NCBI RefSeq assembly: GCF_004135385.1
Contig: NZ_CP035493.1
Span: 496,001 to 560,000, forward strand
Origin: Xylanimonas protaetiae
GTDB taxonomy: Bacteria > Actinomycetota > Actinomycetes > Actinomycetales > Cellulomonadaceae
DNA: 64,000 bases
Direction: 5' to 3'
Positions 42,130 through 50,952 of the stretch are shown here, one piece after another. The first letter of the stretch is position 1. The number at the start of each line of letters is the position of its first letter. The translations under genes and the position numbers were made by a program. Under the pieces are notes generated by a model. The model saw only the letters and a list, made by a program, of their open reading frames with translations, was not told where the DNA came from and ran no database searches.

Positions 42130-43894
42130 CCTGACTTGGGTCAAGAGCCTTAGTGCCTTGCGGGCTTCCTGATCGCGTCGAGGATGGCCTGCTTGTCGGC
42201 GGGGATGGCGGGTTCGGCGTCGCGGATGACGCCGTTGATCTCGATGGTCGCGGAGCGCAGTGGTCGTAGCTCGCGCAGGACTTTCCGGATGGACAGTCCG
42301 GTGCGGTCCTGGATCGTGCGGGAGACGGCCAGCGCGGTGAAGACGATGGTGAGGTGGGCTTCGATCGCGTCGCGTGTCCTCGCGAAGAAGGGTCTGGCCT
42401 GCAGGTCTGTCTTCGACATCCGGAAGGACTGCTCGACGTGCCACAGATCGTGGTAGCTGGAGATGACCTCGCCTGGGGCCATGACCGTGGCGGGGATGTT
42501 CGTGACGTAGCCCTTGAGGCCGGCGACCTTCCGCGCCCTGGCCAGGGCGGTCTCGTCGAGGGTGCGGGCGGTTCCGGTGGTCTTGACGAACCGGGTGGCG
42601 CGGGCGGGCTTGTCACCGTCGATGACTGATCGGGCGCGGTCCTCCTGCGCGGTCAGGGTCCGGTTGTCTCTCGCGAACCTCTTCGCGGAGTAGGCCCACA
42701 CGGCCCGCCATGACGCCGGGGTCCCGGTCTTCGTCCACACGGGCTCGGCCTTGACGTTGACGTCATTGACGGGCGTCGCGCCGCGGTGCTTGGGGGTGAT
42801 CGTGTCGATCATCTGCCCGTCGGTGAACACGGTGCCGTGCCACCGGTAGTGCGAGGCCAGGTCGAGGGGCGCGGTGGTCTGGCGGGAGCCGACGATGAAG
42901 GAGAACCCGGCGTCGTCGAGCTCGCGCAGGTTCGCACCGGAGAGCATGCCGGCGTCCGCGACGATGACCATGCCCTCGATGCCGTGCCTGGCTTGGAAGG
43001 ACTTGATGACGGGCAGGATCGTGAGCGTTTCGGCCTTGTTCCCCTCGAAGCAGCCGATCTCGAGGGGGAACCCGGTCCTGTCTACGAGGAGGCCGACGAC
43101 GATCTGCGGGTCGACGCGACGTTCTTTGGAGTAGCCGACCTTGCGCAGGTCGTCTTCCTTCTCCGCTTCGAAGTAGAGCGTGGTCACGTCATACAGCACG
43201 AGGGACACATCATCGCTGGCCTGCGCGAACGTGAAGCACGCCTTCGCGATCAGGTCCCGGTACCGGCCGTCCTGCGCCCGCTTCAACGTCCGCTTCCGCG
43301 TGGACAGCGACGCGGCGACCCGGCCCAGGTCGGACAGGACCCGGTCGACGTCGAGCAGCGAGGTCGGCTCCACGATCCGCGCGATCACCAGGTCGCGGAA
43401 GGTGTCGTCGCCGACGATGTCGAAACCGAGCTCGTCGAACACGCCCCCGATCGCGTCGTACAGGATCCGGGAGAACGAGCGCCGCAGCAGGGGCGCGGGC
43501 ATCCACCCACGCGCACGGGAGGGCGTCTGCCCGAACAGGGCCGGCGGCTGCGGGACGGGAATCAACGGGGCGTACCTCGACACGGCCTGCAGGCCAAGGT
43601 CGAGCTCCAACTGCTGGTCACCCTTGATCAGATCGGCCGCCTCATCCATCAACAGGCCGAGCGCGACCTCGTCATGCGCCGACCCGACATGCCGCACGAT
43701 CCGCCGCCGCCCGTTCACGGACTCGACGATCTGGACCGCCGTCGCACCCGACGCCGTCCTCACCCGCCGAACCCACACCACCCCGGCAGCGTACTTAGTG
43801 CCTCCAGGAGGACACTAACCCACAGAGCCACGACCATCACCGCAGGTCAGAGAACTGCGGATCGCGGGCTGTGGAGAACCTGACCGAAGTCAGG
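42130..43894 (-). mobile_element. IS1634-type (IS4-superfamily) insertion sequence
   Basis: A complete element of about 1765 bp. Its ends are inverted repeats reading CCTGACTTNGGTCA (left from 42130, right complement ending 43894). One transposase fills most of it. The flanking 77-bp direct repeat is much longer than in most IS families, which matches the variable, long target duplications known for IS1634/IS1549-like elements. The perfect duplication and intact transposase suggest recent insertion. Confidence 0.9.
42150..43781 (-). CDS. IS1634-family transposase
   Basis: A 543-residue DDE transposase. The N-terminal region VWVRRVRTASGATAVQIVES (residues 2-21) and FDELGFDIVGDDTFRDLVIARIVEPTS near residues 115-141 are typical of the IS1634 group. 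Catalytic residues can be assigned from VLYDVTTLYFEAEKEDDLRK near 195-214 (first D), GMVIVADAGMLSGANLREL near 270-288 (second D), and the Y-(2)-R-(3)-E-(6)-K type segment DLWHVEQSFRMSKTDLQARP near 455-474 (E). Length and frame are intact. Transcription is leftward, away from the disrupted methyltransferase gene. Confidence 0.92.
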   Translation of the reverse strand: MVWVRRVRTASGATAVQIVESVNGRRRIVRHVGSAHDEVALGLLMDEAADLIKGDQQLELDLGLQAVSRYAPLIPVPQPPALFGQTPSRARGWMPAPLLRRSFSRILYDAIGGVFDELGFDIVGDDTFRDLVIARIVEPTSLLDVDRVLSDLGRVAASLSTRKRTLKRAQDGRYRDLIAKACFTFAQASDDVSLVLYDVTTLYFEAEKEDDLRKVGYSKERRVDPQIVVGLLVDRTGFPLEIGCFEGNKAETLTILPVIKSFQARHGIEGMVIVADAGMLSGANLRELDDAGFSFIVGSRQTTAPLDLASHYRWHGTVFTDGQMIDTITPKHRGATPVNDVNVKAEPVWTKTGTPASWRAVWAYSAKRFARDNRTLTAQEDRARSVIDGDKPARATRFVKTTGTARTLDETALARARKVAGLKGYVTNIPATVMAPGEVISSYHDLWHVEQSFRMSKTDLQARPFFARTRDAIEAHLTIVFTALAVSRTIQDRTGLSIRKVLRELRPLRSATIEINGVIRDAEPAIPADKQAILDAIRKPARH

Positions 43895-43971
43895 CCTGAT
43901 TTGGCCTCACGCGGGCATCGGCCTGACTGACGATCACGCGTCGGGTTCGGCGTCGACCGGGACGGGTTCGG
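43895..43971. repeat. 77-bp target-site duplication, right copy
   Basis: Includes the last ~12 codons and stop of the methyltransferase gene at 43934, so this copy keeps that gene's 3' end intact after insertion. Confidence 0.93.
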
Positions 43972-45118
43972 CGATGACCCACCGGCCGCCACGTGCCTCC
44001 ACCTGCGGGTAGGCGCGCCGTACTTCATCGAGCAGGTCAGGGACGAACAAGAGCACGTGGTCCGGGCGCAGCATTGCCAACTGTGAGGGCGCAAGGATCG
44101 GCACCCGGTCCCCCGGCTCCCCGCCCGGCATGGCGCGGCCCTCCTTGGCGGGCGACGCGTCGACGACGGCGGCCAGGTCGCGCCGCGTCACCCCCGCCGC
44201 AGCCAGCAGGGCGACGGCGCGAGACGCCGCGCCGTAGCCGATGGTGCCGGCCCCGTGCTCGTCCAGCCATGCACGCAGTGCCGCCGTCGAGCGCGAGACC
44301 TGTCGCTGCAGCGCGCGCACCGAAGCCGGGTCGGCGACCCCCGCGGCAGCCTCCGCCGCGAGCTCGGCCGCCAGGCCCGGGACACCCTGGGCGGGCACGC
44401 CCGCGGCGAGGGTGGACCCGGCGCGGGCGAAGGCGAGGACGACGGTCCCGCCGTAGAGGCCGTAGTGCCACAGCCCGACGGGCACGAGCCCGGCGTCCTG
44501 CGCGGCGGCCGTCAGCCAGGTCACGCTGTAGTAGGCGAAGTGGCCGTGCCGCAGCGCGTTCCACGTGCCGTCGCGCAGGATCGTCGACAGCGGATGGACG
44601 TGCAGCGCGAGCACGCCCGCCGGCGCGAGCCTGCTGGCCCTGGCCACGAGCGCGGTGCGCTGATCCGGCTCGTGCATCATCCCGAGGGAGTCCACGAGCA
44701 GGTCGACCGGCCCGTCGGCGCGCGGCAGCATGCCTCGCGCGGCGAGCGACGGCAGCCACGAGCCGCCGTGCGGGCTGGGGTGCTCGTCCACGACGGCGCC
44801 CGGGTGGGCGAACCCGCCCGCGGCCAGGTCGGCGACGGCCTGGCCCGTCTGCGCGACGAGCGCGGCCGGCTCGAGACCGCGCGGCTCCTCCGCGCCGGTC
44901 GGGTCGGCCTCGAGCTGGGCGAGCCCGCACGCGGCGCACAGCACCATGCGCAAGGAGTAGCGCGGGTCGGGCGGGTCGCCTGGGCGCGGGAAGTGGTCGG
45001 CCGCGGGCTGCTCGCCCAGGTCGAGCACGATCGTGCCGTCCGGTCCACCGCACCACCGACACCGCCAGGCGGGCACGGGCGGCGCCACGGCGGCGAAGGC
45101 TCCCTGCGCCGCCGTCAC
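43934..45118 (-). CDS. C-methyltransferase-like protein without the SAM motif
   Basis: A 394-residue relative of the NDP-sugar C-methyltransferase family (zinc-binding domain, methyltransferase core, Methyltransf_14 C-terminal domain). Cysteine pairs CRWCGG near residue 19 and CAACGL near 60 match the N-terminal zinc site, and YGAASRAVALLAAAG near 305 plus VPILAPSQLAMLRPDHVLLFVPDLL near 350 match the C-terminal domain. At the place of the SAM-binding E-x-x-S-N-D-G-Y motif the sequence instead reads EHPSPHGGSWLPSLAARGM (near 107-125), so methyl transfer is doubtful; a structural partner of the adjacent enzyme is possible. GTG 45118 overlaps the upstream paralogue by GTGA. Its 3' end lies in the IS target duplication. 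Confidence 0.8.
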   Translation of the reverse strand: MTAAQGAFAAVAPPVPAWRCRWCGGPDGTIVLDLGEQPAADHFPRPGDPPDPRYSLRMVLCAACGLAQLEADPTGAEEPRGLEPAALVAQTGQAVADLAAGGFAHPGAVVDEHPSPHGGSWLPSLAARGMLPRADGPVDLLVDSLGMMHEPDQRTALVARASRLAPAGVLALHVHPLSTILRDGTWNALRHGHFAYYSVTWLTAAAQDAGLVPVGLWHYGLYGGTVVLAFARAGSTLAAGVPAQGVPGLAAELAAEAAAGVADPASVRALQRQVSRSTAALRAWLDEHGAGTIGYGAASRAVALLAAAGVTRRDLAAVVDASPAKEGRAMPGGEPGDRVPILAPSQLAMLRPDHVLLFVPDLLDEVRRAYPQVEARGGRWVIAEPVPVDAEPDA

Positions 45119-46371
45119 GTCCCGGGCTCGAAGACCTCGAACCGCGGCAGGAACGTCACGAGCTTCCCGCCCCACTCCGCGACGTGCGCAAGCTGGGCGG
45201 AGATCTCCCGCCGCAGGTTCCAGGGCATCACCACCACGTAGTCCGGCCGGGCGGCGTCGAGCGCCTCGGGCGGGTGGATGGGGATGTGGGTGCCGGGCGT
45301 GACGCGGCCGTGCTTGTACGGGTTGCGGTCGACCGCGAACTCGACGAGGTCGGCGCGGATGCCGCAGTGGTTGAGCAGCGTGTTGCCCTTGCCAGGAGCC
45401 CCGTAGGCGACCACGCGCTTGCCCGCACGCCGGGCGTCCAGGAGGAACCGCAGCGCATCGTCGCGCACCTGGGCCACCTGCTCGGCGAACCCGTCGTGCC
45501 CCTGGACGGTGTGCAGGCCCGCGCCCGCCTCGTCGGCGAGCACGCGCGCCACCGCGTCCGAGGGCGCGGGCGCGATGCCGGCTTCGACGGACTCGGTGGG
45601 AGCAGACCAGGTGCGCAGCGACCCGCCGTGGCTCGGCAGCTCTTCGACGTCGACGACCGTCAGGCCGGCTGCGGCCAGGACGCGCTGCGTGGTCAGCAGC
45701 GACAGGTAGCTGAAGTGCTCGTGGTAGATCGTGTCGTACTCGTTGCCGGCGATGAGGCGCAGCAGGTGCGGGATCTCGATCGTCACCCGGCCGTCGTCGG
45801 CCACGAGCGCGCGCAGCCCCTTGGCGAAGTCCACGATGTCCGGCACGTGCGCGAAGACGTTGTTGGCGACGACGAGGTCGGCGGGGCCGTGCTCGGCCCG
45901 CACCTTCGCGCCGGTCTCCTCGCCCAGGAACTCGACGAGCGTCGGCACGCCCTTGGCGACGGCCGCCTCGGCGACGTTGCCCGACGGTTCGATGCCGAGA
46001 CACCGGATGCCGCGGGCGACGACATGCTGGAGCAGGTAGCCGTCGTTGCTGGCGACCTCGACGACGAACGACCGGTCCGGCGCCAGCCCGAGCCGGTCGC
46101 TGGCCGCCTCGACGTAGCGGCGTGCGTGCTCGACCCAGGAGTCGGAGAACGACGAGAAGTACGCGTAGTCGTCGAAGATCTCCTCGGCACGCACGTAGGC
46201 GGGCAGCTGCACGAGCAGGCACTGCTCGCACACGCGCACGTGCAGCGGGTAGAACGTCTCGCCTGCGTCCGCCTGTTCGGCCGGCAGGAAGCTCTCGCAC
46301 GGCGGGGACATGCCCAGGTCGACGAACGTCCGCCTCAGGCCCGCCCCGCACAGCCGGCACGTCGGCATCAT
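45115..46371 (-). CDS. SAM-dependent NDP-sugar C-methyltransferase
   Basis: A 418-residue enzyme expected to methylate a carbon of a nucleotide-linked 4-keto sugar, making a branched sugar. The N-terminal zinc domain has CRLCGAGL (residues 5-12) and CEQCLLVQ near 52-59. The SAM site [15 protein letters not shown] near 102-116 is intact. [13 protein letters not shown] near 168 and [15 protein letters not shown] near 213-227, with the catalytic Y-H-E-H-x-x-Y motif, follow. Residues ~320-418 form the Methyltransf_14 domain ([19 protein letters not shown]). ATG 46371 overlaps the epimerase stop by ATGA. It is co-transcribed with the SDR and the paralogue at 43934. Confidence 0.92.
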   Translation of the reverse strand: MMPTCRLCGAGLRRTFVDLGMSPPCESFLPAEQADAGETFYPLHVRVCEQCLLVQLPAYVRAEEIFDDYAYFSSFSDSWVEHARRYVEAASDRLGLAPDRSFVVEVASNDGYLLQHVVARGIRCLGIEPSGNVAEAAVAKGVPTLVEFLGEETGAKVRAEHGPADLVVANNVFAHVPDIVDFAKGLRALVADDGRVTIEIPHLLRLIAGNEYDTIYHEHFSYLSLLTTQRVLAAAGLTVVDVEELPSHGGSLRTWSAPTESVEAGIAPAPSDAVARVLADEAGAGLHTVQGHDGFAEQVAQVRDDALRFLLDARRAGKRVVAYGAPGKGNTLLNHCGIRADLVEFAVDRNPYKHGRVTPGTHIPIHPPEALDAARPDYVVVMPWNLRREISAQLAHVAEWGGKLVTFLPRFEVFEPGT

Positions 46372-47399
46372 GCGGAGACCGCCAGCCGCAGCTCGGTCAG
46401 GTCGAGCGCACCGGCGTCGGCGAGCTCGCGGATCCGAGCGAGGCGCACGTACCGGGGCCCCTCGAAGTCGTCGGCCGACAGCCCACGCGCCTGCATGTCG
46501 CGCCACAGCTCCTCGATCCCGTCCCGAACCGTCCACCGGGGATCGGCCGCGGGCAGCAGCGTGCGGATCTTGGTGAAGTCGACACGGTAGTTGCGCGCGT
46601 CGGCGCCGGCGCCCTCGGCGAACGTCACAGGCATGCCCGTGAGCTCCGCGACCTGCTCGGCGACGGTGCGGATCTGCACCACGTCCTCGTCGCGGCCCAC
46701 GTTGAACGCCTGGTCGTGCACAGTGTCGCGCGGCGCCTCGAGCGCCGCGAGGAACGCGCTGGAGATGTCGAGAACGTGCACCAGCGGACGCCAGGGCGAG
46801 CCGTCCGACTGCAGCCGCACCTCACCTCGCGTGAACGCGGTCCCGGTGAGGTTGTTGACGACGATGTCGGCGCGCAGTCGCGGGCTCGAGCCGTAGGCGG
46901 TCGCGTTGCGCAGGTACACGGGGCTGAAGCCGTCGTCCGCCAGCGGCGAGATCGCCTGCTCGGCCATGACCTTGCTCTCGCCGTAGGGCGTCACCGGGTG
47001 GAAGGCGCTCGCCTCGCTGACGGGCGCGTCGCCCGCCGCACCGTAGAGCGAGCACGACGAGGAGAACAGGAACCTGCCGACACCGGCGGCCTTGGCCGCC
47101 TTCGCCATGTGGACGGCACCCCAGCAGTTCACGTCGTAGGTGGCCTGCGGGTTGAGGTGCCCGATCGGGTCGTTGCTGATGGCCGCGAGGTGCACGACGG
47201 CGTCGAACCCCTCGAGGTCCTCGGGGCGGGCGTCACGCACGTCGCCCGTGCGCTGCTCGTAGCCGCCGGGCTGGGGCCCGAAGTCGCAGCCGTCGTACCA
47301 CCCCGCGTCGAGGCCGACGACGTCGTGCCCGCGTGCCTGGAAGAACGGCACGAGAACCGCGCCGATGTAGCCTCGGTCACCGGTGACGAGAACCCGCAT
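46368..47399 (-). CDS. NAD-dependent sugar epimerase/dehydratase (extended SDR)
   Basis: A 343-residue extended short-chain dehydrogenase acting on a nucleotide sugar. The NAD motif [20 protein letters not shown] (residues 1-20) is a G-x-x-G-x-x-G variant. [20 protein letters not shown] near 66-85, [13 protein letters not shown] near 113-125 with the catalytic serine, and [12 protein letters not shown] near 138-149 with the Y-x-x-x-K pair are intact. [15 protein letters not shown] near 217 and [12 protein letters not shown] near 240 complete the substrate site. It opens the SDR-MT-MT unit. The promoter with two boxes overlaps the end of the neighbouring acyltransferase. Whether it epimerises, dehydrates or reduces cannot be told. 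Confidence 0.9.
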   Translation of the reverse strand: MRVLVTGDRGYIGAVLVPFFQARGHDVVGLDAGWYDGCDFGPQPGGYEQRTGDVRDARPEDLEGFDAVVHLAAISNDPIGHLNPQATYDVNCWGAVHMAKAAKAAGVGRFLFSSSCSLYGAAGDAPVSEASAFHPVTPYGESKVMAEQAISPLADDGFSPVYLRNATAYGSSPRLRADIVVNNLTGTAFTRGEVRLQSDGSPWRPLVHVLDISSAFLAALEAPRDTVHDQAFNVGRDEDVVQIRTVAEQVAELTGMPVTFAEGAGADARNYRVDFTKIRTLLPAADPRWTVRDGIEELWRDMQARGLSADDFEGPRYVRLARIRELADAGALDLTELRLAVSA

Positions 47400-47432
47400 G
47401 GCAGAGCCTTTCGTGGATGGTCGGTCGGCACG

Positions 47433-47499
47433 ACGTTACCGAGAGTCCGCGCGGATCTCAGTGGTCGAGAGGGTGGAAACCCGCCCGGGGTGGGTGATT
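47433..47499 (-). promoter_or_regulatory. Promoter of the SDR-methyltransferase unit with two boxes
   Basis: TCACCC (T at 47497) and CCACCC (47476) are spaced 21 nt on the minus strand. TAACGT (-10) starts at 47438, 38 nt after the second box. The boxes lie inside the last codons of the acyltransferase gene at 47458. Confidence 0.55.
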
Positions 47500-48741
47500 C
47501 GCCACCCTCGTCCCGGCGTCGGCCGGCACCGGTGCGAACAGCCGTGGCCGCGGGACCGCCCGCAGCAGGACCGCGCGCAGCGCTCCCGTGTGCCGCTCGG
47601 CGACGGCGTAGACCGCGAGCGCGACGAGGACCGCGACGGCGGCCACCCCCAGCCCGACAGGCAAGGTCGCCCACGTCAGCTGCCGACGCCCCGCGGCGAC
47701 CGGCGCGAGGATCGCGGTGACGAACGCGATCACGGGTACGTGGGTCGCGTACAGCGAGTACGACCACTCCGCACCCCACGAGAAGGGGTTCCAGAAGCGG
47801 CGGACCACCCCGCGGACGTCGGTCGTCAGCAGCGCCACGAGCAGGCCCGCGACCAACGCGAGCACCAGGCTGAGCGCGAACCCCTCACCGAGCGCGTGGT
47901 GCACGAGGGCGACCCCGACGACAGCGACGACGGTCGCGGCGCGCACCGGCCCCAGCGCCCATGCCGGCACGCGCCCCAGGGCCCGGCCGACCGGCTCGAG
48001 CGCCCATGCGACACCGGCACCGACGAGCCACGTGGGGAACAGCACCAGCCCCTGGGAGCCCTGCGTGTGGCCGTACCAGAGCACTGCCAGGCCGACCGCC
48101 CCGACGAGCGCGGCGACCAGCCGGACGCGCCGCGCGACGCCGCGCCACACGGCGAGCAGCACGGCCGGGAAGATCACGTAGTACCAGAACTCGAGGGCGA
48201 GGGACCACAGCGGCGTGTCCGTGCCGAGCTGCGGCACGGCCAGCGACTGGAGGAAGACCGCGTTGCCGAGCGTGGTCAGGGCTCCGAGACGGTGCAGCGC
48301 CCCGTCCTGCGGCACCACGAGGTGATAAGCGGTCGACCCGGCGTAGACGTCGCTGTCGGGGAAGAACCAGGTCCCGGAGCGGTCGAGGGCCTGCGTCAGC
48401 ACCATCGCGGGCAGGAGGACGATCCACAGCCGGACGGCGCGCGACGTCGCATAGCGCGCCACGTCGAACCGGCGCTCACGCAGGCCGCGCAGGACGCTCC
48501 CGCCGACCCAGTACCCGCTCAGGACGAAGAAGACGATGACCGCCTGGTGCCCCAGGGTCGTCACCGCGTAGATCGCGCGCGGGCCCGGCCCGGCGTCCAG
48601 CGCCTGGCTGAAGTCGACGTAGAGCAGGGGCCGGACGTGGCTCACGACGACGACCAGCGCGGCCCCGAACCGCAGCGCGTTCAAGGCCACGTTCGTCCCG
48701 TCGCCCCGGTCCCTCCTGGTGCCCGGGCCCGCTCCGCTCAC
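47458..48741 (-). CDS. Membrane acyltransferase 3 family protein
   Basis: A second OafA-like acyltransferase (427 residues), expected to place an O-acyl group on the surface polysaccharide from the membrane. VALNALRFGAALVVVVSHVRP near residues 14-34 contains the catalytic R/H region (L-R-F and S-H). TTLGHQAVIVFFVLSGYWVGG near 55-75 is the family block with VFFVLSGY. YATSRAVRLWIVLLPAM near 88 and LWSLALEFWYYVIFPAVLL near 160 are the other motifs. About ten transmembrane helices are present. Start is unclear: GTG 48741 with an upstream GAGG is chosen over an in-frame ATG at 48783. The box-containing promoter is described separately. Confidence 0.85.
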   Translation of the reverse strand: MSGAGPGTRRDRGDGTNVALNALRFGAALVVVVSHVRPLLYVDFSQALDAGPGPRAIYAVTTLGHQAVIVFFVLSGYWVGGSVLRGLRERRFDVARYATSRAVRLWIVLLPAMVLTQALDRSGTWFFPDSDVYAGSTAYHLVVPQDGALHRLGALTTLGNAVFLQSLAVPQLGTDTPLWSLALEFWYYVIFPAVLLAVWRGVARRVRLVAALVGAVGLAVLWYGHTQGSQGLVLFPTWLVGAGVAWALEPVGRALGRVPAWALGPVRAATVVAVVGVALVHHALGEGFALSLVLALVAGLLVALLTTDVRGVVRRFWNPFSWGAEWSYSLYATHVPVIAFVTAILAPVAAGRRQLTWATLPVGLGVAAVAVLVALAVYAVAERHTGALRAVLLRAVPRPRLFAPVPADAGTRVANHPPRAGFHPLDH

Positions 48742-48802
48742 GACCTCACACCCCTCGGCTGCACGGAAGGAAACCCGGGGCACACGTCTCGGGCTGTGAC
48801 CG

Positions 48803-48882
48803 AAGATAGGTGCCGCGCTGCATCCCTAGCAGACGGGATCCGGATGAAGTTCATGGCCGCCCGGGTGATTCGGGGGTGATTG
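48803..48882 (-). promoter_or_regulatory. Promoter of the 47458 acyltransferase with three boxes
   Basis: On the minus strand, boxes TCACCC (T at 48879), TCACCC (48868) and TCATCC (48847) are spaced 11 and 21 nt. TATCTT (-10) begins at 48808, 39 nt after the third box. The divergent GT gene at 48931 may share the region. Confidence 0.65.
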
Positions 48883-48930
48883 TGCCTTCCGGCTCCCCGG
48901 TTCGACCACCGGCATGGCGAGAATCGGGCC

Positions 48931-50952
48931 ATGAAGGTTCTGCGTGTCTCGCACAGCGCGGTCGTGGACGCCTGGCGGGAACGCGAGCGCGCGCTGCGGC
49001 GGCGCGGCCTGGAGGTCGACCTGGTCTCCGCCCGCGTCTGGGACGAGGGAGGGCGCCTGGTCCCGCTCGAGCCCCGGGCCGGCGAGCCCGTCGTCGGCGC
49101 CCGGACCCTCGGGTCCCACCCGGCCCTGTTCCTGTTCGACCCGCGCACGCTGTGGCGCGCGCTCGGCCGTCCGCACGACGTCCTCGACCTCCACGAGGAG
49201 CCCTACGCCCTCGTGACGGCCGAGATCCTCGCCCTGCGCGCGGCGCGCCGCGCCTGGGACCGGCTGCGGGGCCGACGACCCGGACCGCGAGCGCCCTACC
49301 TCGTCTACTCCGCGCAGAACATCTACAAGCGCTACCCGGTCCCGTTCGGCCTCGTGGAGCGAGCCGTCCTGCGGCGCGCGGGTGGCGTGCACGTGTGCAA
49401 CGACGCCACCGCGGGCATCGCACGGCGCAAGGGCGCGACGTGCGCGGTCCCCAACATCCCGCTCGGGGTCGACCTCGCCGTGTTCGCGCCGGCACCCGGC
49501 GGCCGCGCGGCGGAGCGTGCACCAGGTGCGCGGGCCGTCGTCGGCTACGCCGGGCGCCTCGTCGACTACAAGGGCGTCGACGTGCTCGTGCGGGCCGTGC
49601 TCGCCGACGACGGTCTGGAGCTGCGCCTGGCGGGCGCCGGACCTCTCGAGGCCGAGCTCCGTTCGCTCGCCGCACCCGCAGGCGCCCGCATCACGTTCGT
49701 CGGCTCGCTGTCGGGCGACGCCCTGGTGAGCTTCTACCGCGGCCTGGACGTGCTCGCCGTGCCGTCGCTGGACACGCCCGGCTGGCTGGAGCAGTTCGGG
49801 CGGGTCGCGGTCGAGGCCATGGCCTGCGGCACCCCCGTCGTCGCGAGCCGGTCGGGCGCGCTGCCCGACGTCGTCGGCGACGCCGGGATCCTCGTCCCCC
49901 AGGGCGACTCCGCGGCCCTGGGGGACGCGCTGCGCCGGGTGACCGCGGACCCCGTGCTCGCCGCGACGCTGCGCGAGCGTGGCCTGGAGGTCGCCGCCCG
50001 TTGCTCGTGGGAGGCGGTCGCCGCCCAGTACGAGGAGCTGTACCGGCGGGCGCTGGGGGCCGCACCCGTGCACGGGACCGCCCCCGCGGCGCCCGCCCCG
50101 CCCGAGGTGGTGCTGGTGGCCTACGGCAGCCCCGAGCTGGTGCGCACGGCGCTCGAGCCGCTCGTGGGCAAGCTGCCCCTGACCATCGTCGACAACTCGT
50201 CGCTGCCCGCGGTACGGGAGGCCGCTGAGCTCGCGGGCGCGCGCTACCTCGACCCGGGCAGCAACGGCGGCTTCGCCGCGGGAGTCAACCACGCGCTCGC
50301 GCACCGCCAGACGCCGGGCTCCGACGTCCTGCTGCTCAACCCCGACGCACGGATCACCGCCGAGGGCGTCCTGGCGCTCCAGGAGGCCCTGCACGCCGAT
50401 CCCCGGACCGCCAGCGTCGGCCCGCGTCAGGTGGACGACGCCGGAGCGGCCGCCCGGGTCGGCTGGCCGTTCCCGTCGCCGGGCCGCGCATGGGCGGAGG
50501 CCGCCGGACTGGGCAGGCTCCCCACCCGGGGAGACCGCTCGTTCGTCATCGGCTCCGTCCTGCTGCTGCGCGCCGAGGCCCTGGCCGACGTCGGCGGGTT
50601 CGACGAGCGCTTCTTCCTCTACTCCGAGGAGACCGACTGGGCCTACCGCGCGCACCGGCGTGCGTGGCGCCACCGGGTCGTCGACCAGGTCCTCGCGCAC
50701 CACACGGGAGCCGCCACGAGCGCCGACCCCGTACGCCGCGAGGCGCACTTCCACGCATCGCAGGAGAAGTACTACCGCAAGCACTTCGGCGTGGCCGGCT
50801 GGACGGCCGCCCGGCTCGCGGTCATCGCGGGAGCAGGCGTGCGCGCCGTCGTGCGCACGGGCGCAGCACGCACGGCGGAGCTCGACCGCCTCCGGCTGTA
50901 CGTGCGCGGTCCCTGGTCGGTCGAGACCGCGCTGACGGGCGTCACCCCGTGA
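48931..50952 (+). CDS. Bifunctional glycosyltransferase, GT4-GT2 fusion
   Basis: A 673-residue protein with two catalytic domains. Residues 1-~385 form a GT4 unit: VRGYAGRLVDYKG-type segment VVGYAGRLVDYKGVDVLVRA near 203, and PSLDTPGWLEQFGRVAVEAMACGTPVVASR near 280-309 with E-x7-E. Residues ~390-673 form a GT2 rhamnosyltransferase-like unit: VLVAYGSPELVRTAL near 395, IVDNSSLPAVREA near 420, GSNGGFAAGVNHALAH near 445, LLLNPDARITAEG near 465 with the D-x-D site, and GFDERFFLYSEETDWAYRAHRRA near 565-590. A short Ala/Pro linker APVHGTAPAAPAPPEV joins them. ATG 48931 is chosen over a longer ORF start. The next gene overlaps by GTGA. It may add two sugars in succession. Confidence 0.88.
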   Translation: MKVLRVSHSAVVDAWRERERALRRRGLEVDLVSARVWDEGGRLVPLEPRAGEPVVGARTLGSHPALFLFDPRTLWRALGRPHDVLDLHEEPYALVTAEILALRAARRAWDRLRGRRPGPRAPYLVYSAQNIYKRYPVPFGLVERAVLRRAGGVHVCNDATAGIARRKGATCAVPNIPLGVDLAVFAPAPGGRAAERAPGARAVVGYAGRLVDYKGVDVLVRAVLADDGLELRLAGAGPLEAELRSLAAPAGARITFVGSLSGDALVSFYRGLDVLAVPSLDTPGWLEQFGRVAVEAMACGTPVVASRSGALPDVVGDAGILVPQGDSAALGDALRRVTADPVLAATLRERGLEVAARCSWEAVAAQYEELYRRALGAAPVHGTAPAAPAPPEVVLVAYGSPELVRTALEPLVGKLPLTIVDNSSLPAVREAAELAGARYLDPGSNGGFAAGVNHALAHRQTPGSDVLLLNPDARITAEGVLALQEALHADPRTASVGPRQVDDAGAAARVGWPFPSPGRAWAEAAGLGRLPTRGDRSFVIGSVLLLRAEALADVGGFDERFFLYSEETDWAYRAHRRAWRHRVVDQVLAHHTGAATSADPVRREAHFHASQEKYYRKHFGVAGWTAARLAVIAGAGVRAVVRTGAARTAELDRLRLYVRGPWSVETALTGVTP

